A program made the position numbers and the translations under genes. From Ottelia alismoides (taxonomy: Eukaryota > Streptophyta > Magnoliopsida > Alismatales > Hydrocharitaceae), in assembly GCA_037367405.1 (NCBI GenBank), contig JAZKJV010009784.1, forward strand, positions 868,001 to 932,000: a DNA stretch of 64,000 nucleotides, written 5' to 3'. The notes below the pieces were generated by a model. The model did no database searches. It was not told the DNA's origin and worked only from the letters and a program-made list of their open reading frames with translations. This document shows, piece after piece, positions 18,998 to 26,960 of this stretch (the stretch's first letter is position 1; every line of letters begins with the position of its first letter).

Positions 18998-21429
18998 CTG
19001 GTTCCATACAATTGGACGATCAGGTACGAATTTAAACGAACTGTTTGCTTATCAATCTTAAAACTCGAGCAAATACATGGATACAAATAAACACTATTTT
19101 GACACAGTATAATTCAGATACCATAAGAAACTTATACGATGTTACGCTGGACGTGGATATAATCTGCATCCAGTTCGCATACTTTACCTTAGGGAGGGGC
19201 ATCCGCAGGTTGGGTTGGTTGAGCCGAGGTATCTGCATCACATTGTCATCCAACATTTAAATTGGATGTGAATATAGATTTACAATCGAGATCTACACTC
19301 CATTTGCATCTTTTACCTTAGGACGACCACCCCCAAGACATAGGGGTGGCATGCGAGTCTGCTTGCGCAACACCATCATCTGCATCACAATGCCGTCCAG
19401 GATTTGAATTAGATGCGAAACGCAACCGAATGGTTACGACAATGTATCGGATACGGATATAATATCTATCCCGGTCACATTGCCCGACGTGATTAGTCGA
19501 GCATCCTGTAAATCTTATACAGATATAAAAGTGCATCAGATTCGAATATGATCAATGTTCGATTTGCAACCTAACCTGCGGAGGAATGGAGAATTTCGGC
19601 AGCGGCGGCAGTGGTGGTAGCGGCAGGGGCGGCAGCGGCAGCAGCGGCAGCGACAGCTGAGTATGGTGGGGCTGAGGCATCTCCATCATGATATTGCCTC
19701 CCATGGCTTGGTCAGGCAGAGGCATCTCCATGACACTGCCTCTTATCGTTTGAATTGGTTGAGAGTATGCATGTAAATGAGCACCCTACGAAAAACGGAT
19801 AGGGAAATGCATCGGATGTGGATATTGGAAATTTGATATATTTGGCTTGTATTATTTACCTGAGTGGGCATGGAGGCTAGTTGTGGCAATGGCTGAGGTT
19901 GGTCTGGACGAGGGATCTCCGTTGTATTGTGTCCCATCATTTGAATTGATTGGGAGTATGTATACAACTGAGCATCCTACAAAAACAGGTACAGTAGCGC
20001 GTCGGATGCAGATATTTGATGTATTCGGTTCTTATTATATACCTGAGGATGCCCAGAGACGAGTGGTGCTGATGGATGGTGGGGATTTGGAATCTCGATC
20101 ACATTCCGCCCTATATTTTGAATTGATTGATCGTATGTATATATCTGAGTATCCTAAAAAAATGTATATGGTAGTGCGTCGGATGCAAATCTTTAGTATA
20201 TATATTTGGCTCGTATTATTTACCTGAGCGGGCATGGAGGCTTGTTGTGGCAATGGCTGAGGTTGGTCTGGATAAGGGATCTCCGTTGTATTGTGTCCCG
20301 TCATTTGAATTGGTTGGGAGTATGTATACAACTGAGCATCCTACGAAAACAGATACGGTAGCGTGTCGGATGCAGATATTTGATGTATTCGGTTTTTATT
20401 ATATACCTGAGGATGCCTGGAGATGAATGATGGTGATGGCTGAGGATGGTGGGGATTCGGAATCTCGATCACATCCCCCCCTATATTTTGAAGTGATTGA
20501 TCGTATGTATATAACTGAGTATCCTAAAAAAATGAATACTGTAGTACGTCGGATGCAAATCTTTAATATATATACTTGGTTTGTATTATTTACCTGAGGA
20601 GGCATGGGGATCATCCATGGTTGTGATGGCTGAGGTTGATCGGGATTCGGCATATCCATCACATTGCCGCCCATCATTTGAATTGGTTGAGAGCATGCAT
20701 ATAACTGAGCATCCTACGAAAACGGCAGTAGCGTGTCGGATGCAGATCTTTAATATATATTTGGTTTGCATTATTTACCTGCAGATGCATGGAGAATAAC
20801 GGTGGTGATGCCTGAAGTTGGTCAGGATTCAACATATCCATAACATTCCCGCCCGTCATTTGAATTGGTTGAGAGTATGCATCCAACTGATCATCCTACG
20901 AAAATGGATACGATAGCGCGTTGGATGCAGATAATAGCTATATTCAGTATGTATCGTTTACCTGAGGGGGCATGGAGGTTAATGGCGCTGGTGATGGCTG
21001 AGATAGATCTGTATTCAGCATGGTATCCAGCATCTCCAACACTTCATTTGCTGATAAATTTGAATATATCGGAACATCCTATTGAAACAAATACAGTAGC
21101 GTCTCGGATGTGGATATCATCCCAAATATGGTTCGTAAAATTACCTCAGAAGGCATCGCTATTGCTTGTTGTGGCTGAGTTAACTGCATCACAGTGCAAT
21201 TCCGATGCCATATCAAACTGATGCCTGAGAGGATCTAATCTGTCATTACGTTTGTATCTTTTACCTGATAGTCGTTCGTGGAGATCAATGACGGTGGGAA
21301 TTCGAAGTTATCGGGAAGAGGCATCTGCATCACTTCATCCATCAGGGCCTTTTGTTGGTAGTACTGGATATCGTGAGGCAGATAAAGTTGATCCAAGAAT
21401 TCTTGACATTCCTTCGTTGTCTTGTCCAT
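17204..21429 (-). CDS. NF-YC-like protein with duplicated-exon array and Gln-rich repeats (gene model)
   Basis: Spliced model, high to low coordinate: 21429-21265, 21078-20962, 20895-20779, 20713-20594, 20523-20407, 20340-20224, 20153-20043, 19976-19860, 19785-19576, 18997-17204. Every internal exon is a multiple of three and bounded by AG and GT, and the joins keep one frame, giving about 994 residues. The last exon holds a histone fold like that of NF-YC/HAP5, the subunit that pairs with NF-YB and, with NF-YA, binds CCAAT boxes in the nucleus. The rest is low-complexity: about nine exon-encoded Met/Gln/Pro repeats before the fold and about 36 Gln-rich repeats after it. Ordinary plant NF-YC proteins are about 150-300 residues, so this is very enlarged. 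The splice into the last exon is the weakest point. Family call strong; function inferred only. Confidence 0.7.
17327..18514 (-). repeat. Coding tandem repeat, about 36 Gln-rich units
   Basis: Units of 10-13 residues follow the pattern LPGEFQQQQHV, with variants LPGEFWQQQHV, LPGESEQQQQHV, LPEECPQQHV and LPGEPQQRQHHP. Over the C-terminal two thirds a three-unit order recurs: GEFQ, then GEFW or GELW, then GESE or EEFQ. Unit length varies by whole CAG/CAA codons, so the frame is never lost over about 1.2 kb. The complementary strand shows the same array as CTG-rich repeats, which keeps several antisense frames open; those are shadows. Confidence 0.95.
19043..19575 (-). other. Intron with three decayed exon copies
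   Basis: Between the last duplicated exon and the final exon, three more units can be traced. 19170-19260 encodes MLDDNVMQIPRLNQPNLRMP followed by a CCTAAG/GTAAAG donor. 19317-19410 encodes IQILDGIVMQMM up to AAG/GTAAAA. 19455-19512 starts with ACAG/GATGCTCGACTAATCACG. The first two keep donors but lack an acceptor and the usual DAQLYTYSQ start. The third has an acceptor but no donor. I take them as fossil exons now inside one intron, though alternative use cannot be ruled out. Confidence 0.55.
19576..19785 (-). CDS. Duplicated exon (last in the array), 70 codons
   Basis: AG/GGTGCTC ... CCGCAG/GTTAGG. Encodes GAHLHAYSQPIQTIRGS, then two MEMP cores (VMEMPLPDQ and IMMEMPQPHH), a Leu/Pro run and KFSIPPQ. 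It is longer than its neighbours through an internal duplication of the core and a CCGCTG-type expansion giving about 20 Leu/Pro residues. Confidence 0.7.
19860..19976 (-). CDS. Duplicated exon, type a, 39 codons
   Basis: GTAG/GATGCTC ... ACTCAG/GTAAATAATAC. Encodes DAQLYTYSQSIQMMGHNTTE, ending QPLPQLASMPTQ. Nearly identical to the exon at 20224-20340. Confidence 0.75.
20043..20153 (-). CDS. Duplicated exon, type b, 37 codons
   Basis: TTAG/GATACTC ... CCTCAG/GTATATAATAAG. Encodes DTQIYTYDQSIQNIGRNVIE, ending LVSGHPQ. Type b differs by DT, YDQ and NPHHP, and is two codons shorter than its sister at 20407-20523. Confidence 0.7.
20224..20340 (-). CDS. Duplicated exon, type a, 39 codons
   Basis: GTAG/GATGCTC ... 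GCTCAG/GTAAATAATACG. Encodes DAQLYTYSQPIQMTGHNTTE, ending LPQQASMPAQ. Confidence 0.75.
20407..20523 (-). CDS. Duplicated exon, type b, 39 codons
   Basis: TTAG/GATACTC ... CCTCAG/GTATATAATAA. Encodes DTQLYTYDQSLQNIGGDVIE, ending FISRHPQ. The intron after it matches the one after the exon at 20043, so the a+b pair was duplicated as a unit. Confidence 0.7.
20594..20713 (-). CDS. Duplicated exon, 40 codons
   Basis: GTAG/GATGCTC ... CCTCAG/GTAAATAATAC. Encodes DAQLYACSQPIQMMGGNVMD, ending SQPWMIPMPPQ. The core GGNVMDMPNPDQPQP is close to the array consensus. Confidence 0.75.
20779..20895 (-). CDS. Duplicated exon, 39 codons
   Basis: GTAG/GATGATC ... CTGCAG/GTAAATAATGC. Encodes DDQLDAYSQPIQMTGGNVMD, ending LFSMHLQ. 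Confidence 0.75.
20962..21078 (-). CDS. Duplicated exon, most diverged, 39 codons
   Basis: ATAG/GATGTTC ... CCTCAG/GTAAACGATAC. Encodes DVPIYSNLSANEVLEMLDTM, ending APLTSMPPQ. Same length and phase as the others but diverged in sequence, so an older duplicate. Confidence 0.65.
21160..21232 (-). other. Probable skipped or decayed exon copy
   Basis: Reads TVMQLTQPQQAIAMPSE up to GAG/GTAATTTTACG, so it has the array core and a donor. It begins only about 35 nt after the donor at 21264, too close for a plant intron, and phase-0 reading from its AG meets a stop. I leave it out of the model. Confidence 0.45.
21265..21429 (-). CDS. First coding exon, 55 codons
   Basis: Starts at ATGGACAAG in a GAAATGG context, six bases inside the exon that follows the GCGCAG acceptor at 21436-21438, and ends TATCAG/GTAAAAG in phase 0. 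Encodes MDKTTKECQEFLDQLYLPHD, then a Gln/Tyr stretch, then VMQMPLPDNFEFPP. That core resembles the VMDMPNPDQ core of the array, suggesting it is the founder of the duplicated exons. No other upstream ATG in frame was found. Confidence 0.65.
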
Positions 21430-21984
21430 TTCCTCCTGCGCGACAAATACAGACTGTTTTCGGTAATTTATATGCATGATGATCTCAAAATAGTAATGAT
21501 TATTACGAATTCTTTGTTAAAACATCGATTGCTTAAATATATATTCTCACAAGAATCTGTTTTTACGATGTATAACAACCTCAGTTCACTTGAATTTTTC
21601 TATCTATTGCCTATAAATTATATTATGTTTATAATCTGGTATAGATAAATAAAAACATCGGACCTTACAGACTTCGTTCGACTTTTTTTTGCTTATAATT
21701 GCATTCTAAAGTAAAAGAACCATCCAATCTTCACAACAACCTGAAGAACAGAATCAGAAAAATAATCCGAACAGTTATCAGATTCCAGAAAAGAACGTAT
21801 ACTAGATCAGACCTTCTCCGTCTAACCAGTTCCTGATCTGTAAAACACCATAAACTGGTCGGCACAATGATTTGATCGTTGCTTTTGTCCGAGTGTTTAC
21901 GGAAGATTTCGTTTCTGCCACCGATTAGAAAACTTCGTTAAGGAAAAAAGAGCGAGAAATCGGCAATATCTACAGATAAGATAC

Positions 21985-22028
21985 CTGGGAAGAAGAGAAG
22001 GATCGATCTGTGAGGGTTAGGAGTGTTG
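21985..22028 (-). other. Non-coding first exon (5' UTR) of the NF-YC-like gene
   Basis: About 44 nt of CT-rich leader (AACACTCCTAACCCTCACAG...) ending CCCAG/GTATCTT. The intron that follows (21984-21436) is 549 nt and T-rich. The 5' limit is set by distance from the TATA box. Confidence 0.5.
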
Positions 22029-22053
22029 AGAAGGAAGAGCAAATGGGGGTGCA

Positions 22054-22062
22054 CATATATAG
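22054..22062 (-). promoter_or_regulatory. TATA box of the NF-YC-like gene
   Basis: CTATATATG on the minus strand, about 30 nt before the proposed start of the CT-rich leader. Confidence 0.6.
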
Positions 22063-22159
22063 TTGCCGGTTCTTTTGCACGTATGTACCTATTTAAGTAT
22101 TCAATTTGCATATATGTCCGTGGGAGTAATTTAATTGGGTAAGCCCGATCGTTATGGTG

Positions 22160-22557
22160 AACACTCCCTATTATCAATTTAACGGAGAGGATCAGTTCAA
22201 ACTATTGAAAGAACAAAGGAAAACAATCACGTAGAAAGTCAAAAATTTTCGACCCAACGATGAGAGAAAAATCACGATGCACTCAAATCGTAATTCCTAG
22301 AGATTAGGGGCTTAGTTACATCATCAAAAGATCCATTCACACAAATATTAAGTGCAACAACTCAATACTCCCCCTTAAGTTGAGCATACAAGTCAATCAG
22401 CTCGACTTGCCTACATTCAACTCAAATTGCATCGAAGGGTATCCCCTTTGTGAAGAGATAAGCAACCTGATCACCGGATTTGAAGTAAGGAAGGTACAAC
22501 ATGCCTGCTTCAATCTTCTCTTGGATAAAATGTATAACAACCTCCACATGCTTGGTT
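22160..22557 (-). mobile_element. Copia 3' relic: RNase H end, polypurine tract, partial LTR
   Basis: Minus strand encodes RTKHVEVVIHFIQEKIEAGM, then SGDQVAYLFTKGIP and QFELNVGKSS, the end of a Copia RNase H domain (usual RTKHIEVxxHFIREK, QLADIFTK). The polypurine tract CTTAAGGGGGAG (22368-22380) follows, then TATTGAGTTG, a TG-start LTR with G changed to A. The LTR can be followed to about 22160. The upstream side is cut at 22557 by the poly(A) end of a LINE. It lies head to tail with the NF-YC-like gene, its LTR about 100 bp upstream of the TATA box. Confidence 0.75.
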
Positions 22558-24235
22558 CTTTTTTTCGATAAAAGATCATGTTCAATCATCATTACACAAG
22601 AAAACCAAGATTACAACATCATGGGATAGAGAGATGTCCAGGGTCCGCAGAGACGCGGGGCATAAATAAAATTCCGAAGTATCATCACAAAAAAAACCAA
22701 AGTTACAGGTGCTACATAGAGTTTACATTTCTTAAATCCACACCAAAAAAGTGGCACATGCACTAAATTCGGTCACTAACCTGAGCGTTTCTGCAGAGCC
22801 AAGGGAATACGCTTTTTGGAGTTGGACACGTGAAGTTGGAAAGCTTTGCTATCCAGAATGCCAATTGGGGCATCAACCACCTTGAGTAAATCTGCAGTCA
22901 GTTAAAAGATTTGAATCTAAATAATGGTCATATAAATTAGTGAGCAGGACCGGTGGAAAAAGTTCTAAAACTTCCCCAATCCTTATCAAAATGAGTTTCC
23001 AATCTTGTTGCATAAATGGAGGAAGCATCTGCAATGATTTTTGAATAATTGATCGGAATATCCTCGTAGGCTAACTTACATCTAGCTTTCCAAATACACC
23101 ACCAAATCGTTGATTTAATAGCCAATAGGCTCCAGCTGATATGGGAATTTAAAAGGATAGGATGACCTGCAATAAGATTTGAGAACTCGTTGATGTTTGG
23201 GGTAATCCCACAGATCCGGAAAATATCTTTTATGTGTCTACAATCATTGGAGAGATTTAAGTAGCTTTCGAAATGGTTACAACATAGTGGCATCTATTTG
23301 TAGAATGTATTTTTTTCCTCTCCAAAAAGATCCTGAGTGAGAATTTTATTGTGTGCTAGAAGCCAAAAAAAGTAAGATACACGAGGATCAAATGAAGAGT
23401 ATCAAAATGTTTTTGGGAGAAACAAACACATGCTACCATCAACTAATGTTTAGTAGATTTTCTTGTTTAAATATGATTTGAGAGAAGCGTTCGTGTTGGG
23501 AAAGTAATGCTGTTACTTCTTGGGCCAACATGGACAGGTTGATCGAGTTTAATGATTGCTTCAGATTTTTAGCCAACAACCATAGCCCAACTGGTAACCT
23601 AGATTGTAGGCATTTGAATTAATTTTGCTTTACATTGCAGGATATAAGTCTATTATAGACAGAAATAATTTTATTTTTGATAAAAAGGACAAATAGCAGA
23701 ATGACTTTTCCATAAAAGTTCGTTTCCATTCAGTAAATCTTTCTAGAGTGAAGAATTTTCCCTCGAGCCAATTTTTTTGCTCAAGATCGGTTGAAAAGAG
23801 ATTGATATCCTAATATGATTTTTCCAAATCATTGAGTGGTTTGCTTTATAACTCCCATTTAGAACAATCAGACCACTACCAAAAGAAGCTGCACTTATGA
23901 AATTTGAAAGCCACAAATTTTTGCGGTCAATCAAATAGATGGCTGATATTGTTTACAAAGCATCGTTGAAAAGGTGAATGTTTATGATGCCCCAACCATC
24001 ATTGAATTTTGTCGAGTTATTTTTGCCGAAGCCAACATTGATCTTGGTTTTGATGTAGTGTTTCCTGATCAAAGGAATTTCCTTTATATTTTATCGATCT
24101 TTTTAATAATATTTATGGGGATCATGAGGTATGAAATTACATGTGTAATCATAGGGGTGAGGGAGGAATTTAGCAAATCTATGTGAGTCGGGAGTGGAAG
24201 AACTTTAGCTATCCATCCTTGAAGTTAGTAGATAA
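22558..24235 (-). pseudogene. L1-type LINE, 5'-truncated, minus strand
   Basis: The poly(A) end is the T run near 22558-22565, preceded on its strand by a CTTTTATCG-type 3' end. The frame 23293-22937 contains SWSLLAIKSTIWWCIWKARC, the helix after the zf-RVT domain of plant L1 LINEs. 23934-23743 contains GSGLIVLNGSYKANHSMIW, and further up KKIDKI and KFL resemble the KIxxxFLW region. Stops and shifts are frequent. It inserted within the Copia RNase H region and runs head to head with the next LINE. Confidence 0.65.
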
Positions 24236-24239
24236 TTGT

Positions 24240-25139
24240 GCGTATACTTAGCGAAATGCTCAGTCCAGATCTCGGCTGGATAGATTTCTTATCTCCACGG
24301 AGGGTGCGGATCTTTTTCCCCTTTCCCGGGCGTGGGCTTTGCCGCGTTTACATTCTGACCACACACCGATCCTCTGGTCTTCTGAGGAGCGGAAGCAACC
24401 CAGATCCTTTTTCAGATTTGAACATGCCTGGCTTTTGGAAGAGGGGTTCAAAGATGAGGTGGTTGCGCGCTGGAGGGGGTGGCGAGAGGAGGGTTCGGCC
24501 ATGGCTCGTCTGGCAGCAAAGCTGGCGTTGCTAAAGAACTTTTTAATTGAGTTTGGTCGTGGAGTGTGGACACAACGAAGGGAGCAGAAAAATGAGGCAC
24601 AACAGGGTATAGTGATACTAGATGGCCTATAAGACCTGAGGGGATTGGAACCTGATGAGATACGAGAACGGGAAGGGTTGCTGGAAGTAGTGCATCTGGA
24701 GGACAGGAAGGAGGAAGTGGAATGGAGGCAGAGATCTAGGCAAATATGGTCGCGGGAGGGGGACGCAAATAAGAGGTACTTCCATTCAATGGCTTCCGGC
24801 GGGAGGAGGAGGAATTACATTCATTGCATGGAGGTGGGGGGGGGGGGGGGGAAGGGTGGTGGGGGACGCAATGCTAGGGCAGCCGCTCAAGAAACATTTT
24901 ATGGAAGTATCAAGGAGAAAGCAAGGTGAAGGGTGGGGTTGGAATGGAGTAGGAGTGAAATCGGTGTCAGACGAACATGTACTTAGTCTGGAAGCGCCCT
25001 TTACAGAAGAGGAGGTAAACAATGCAGTTTGGGGTTTAAATGAAGATGGGGCACCGGCTCCGGACGGCTTCCCGGTGAGGTTTTACAAAGAATTCTAGGA
25101 CCTGCTGAAAGAAGAGGTACTAAATGTAATCAAATAATG
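24240..25139 (+). pseudogene. L1-type LINE, 5' part: endonuclease end to reverse transcriptase start
   Basis: 24256-24360 reads LDRFLISTEGADLFPLSRAW then ALPRLHSDHTPILW, the C-terminal end of the LINE apurinic-type endonuclease (SDHxPI carries the final catalytic histidine). After frameshifts come SFFRFEHAWLLEEGFKDEVV, WRQRSRQIWSREGDANKRYF and ALNEDGAPAPDGF-type sequence (NEDGAPAPDGFPVRFYKEF), the entry to the reverse transcriptase. The element is truncated before 24240, has a run of about 15 G at 24837-24851 that shifts the frame, and stops at 25096. It is cut by foreign DNA from about 25140 and resumes near 26960. Confidence 0.85.
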
Positions 25140-26960
25140 GATATGCCCACGCAAGAGCAAAGTCAAGGTGAGAAGCAAGCAGAGGTCATCTTTGACAGGC
25201 TAGCTAAGGTCTTTGGTCATCTAGGTTTCGGAGGAAAGAAAAGCAGTAGCTCCCATACTAAGCTAACTATCCTTAATCAGTAGCTCCCTCCAGCTGAGAG
25301 GTCAGCAGCTGAAGCTATGTATGTTGATGACCATCAAAAAAGATATAAGGGAACAAGGTCATCATAGGTCAGCATTTTCCACTTCTCGACAGCCAAAATG
25401 GGATAAGGGTGGGAATCGAGTGTCTTCTTGGAGGCAGTAGGGCATAGTAGAATCCTTGGATTTCGGACTGCCTGAACTTTCACCACTTCTACTGGCAAGA
25501 AAGGAGGGGATTGACCTGGAGGGAAAGCCATCAGAAGGGGGAGGGGGCGGTGGTTCTCCCTCAGCAACTACGTCCCATACCATATATTCTAGGTGAAGAC
25601 TATGATCGAGCACTCATCCTACTTTCCAATCTTGTGCGAGATGATTCTCGGGCTTTCCGGGGGCACTTAGGCTTGTCAACTTCTGTAAGCTAAGGCTCTG
25701 AACTTAGAATCTCTGGTCTGATTACGAGACTTGCGTGGTTCTCACTCGGAAACTATATATACAGGGTTAAGGACACTTTTCGAGATAGGAGAAAGCAAGC
25801 GGTACAGATAGAAAGTCCGAGTAATGAACCTATGTTTCCGTTCCAATAAACTTTGCGAAAAGAAAGGCCAATTACCCATCTGTCAAGAGGTCTTTTCACA
25901 TCCGTATATTTCTTTCGGAAGTGAACTGTTCGCGATAGTATAGTACTTCAAATTGTCCTGAAGCGTGAATGATCCTAGGGTCAGGAGTTTTGGCGGGGGT
26001 GAAATAGGTGGTCAAATCCAAGCGTCGAGTATCTGACTTTCAATATCAGCAGAGTCATGGAAAGCGCGAAGAAGTAGCCTCTCTCTATGACCTTCTAGAA
26101 CTCACTACCGATATGTACTTGAATGACGTACCGATCATAGTAGAGGAGCATGTTCTTACTGCCAACCTAATTCTGCGACTATCATATATTAGGACTTTGA
26201 TGTCATATTGGGGGTTATGGGAACACTATGCTGCAGTGTATTGCATACACAAGAAAGTGGTCCTGACTTAGTAGACCTAACCAGCTTAATATATGATGGT
26301 GGTGATCCATGGCCTTCGACGAGGCGATCGATTGATTATCTCAGCCCAATCGTCTAATGCAAGCCATCTGCGGTTGCACCGCATACCTAGCTAGTATAAT
26401 TAGCACAGAGTCTTCTCAGGGAAGATTTTGATGTTGTACAGGACTTTCCTGATGTCTTTCCAGGTCTACCTCCTCAGAGAGAGGAGGACTTCTCTATTGA
26501 TGTTTTACCGGGCGGCATCAGGCACCACTTTCTCAACTGAGCTCTGAAGTCAGAACTTGAAGAACTACAGGCAAGAACAACAGACCCGAAAAAAAGGCGT
26601 CGGACTTCTCGCGAGGACGAAGCAAAGTCGAGAGTTTTTCACCTATACGGCTCAGCCTCATGAGTATGAGAGAAAGCAACAAGTGATGAATTTGAGCTTC
26701 TTTCTCCTCCCACCAACCTTGGATTTATGATAAAGAAAGCAAGGGCTAATAGGACAGATCAGAAAAAGGACTCTGCAAGGACCCACCCTTAAGCTACTTC
26801 GCTTTCTCTTTGACGGGACTGTTAATATTAATATAGTATAATGAAGGGTAGGGGGTTTTCAGGGGGGGGGGCGAAGGTGGGGGGTGCCTATCGCGGTTCT
26901 CGTGAAAAAAAGAGATCAATTCTTTCTATTATATAAATAAAGAAAATCAAGATAAGCCCT
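25140..26960. other. Foreign segment inside the LINE, mitochondrial in style
   Basis: This 1.8-kb stretch has no LINE coding and a composition and phrasing (GAAAGTCCGAGTAATGAACC, CCTAGGGTCAGGAGTTTTGG, 'TTTCGGAAGTGAACTGTTCG') that I associate with plant mitochondrial intergenic DNA. That is a judgement from style, with no mitochondrial gene to prove it. A gypsy protease-RT fragment lies within. About 100 codons of the LINE reverse transcriptase between FYKEF and DFEKPYD are missing, so the insertion came with a deletion or filled a break. Confidence 0.4.
26090..26590 (+). pseudogene. Ty3/gypsy protease-to-RT fragment
   Basis: In shifting frames: YLNDVPIIVEEHVLTANLIL, then DFDVILG with LWEHYAAVYCIHKKVVL (usual DYDVILGMDWLxxHxAxIDCxxKxV), then DFDVVQDFPDVFPGLPPQRE and DFSIDVLPGG (usual VVxEFPDVFPxxLPGLPPxREVEFxIDLxPG). 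This is the end of the protease and the start of the reverse transcriptase of a chromovirus-like element, unlike the Athila elements nearby. It has internal deletion and frameshifts. Confidence 0.7.

Noticed and set aside
21160..21232. Extra exon copy between 21264 and 21078
   Set aside because: Intron before it would be about 35 nt and the phase does not fit; kept only as a probable decayed copy.
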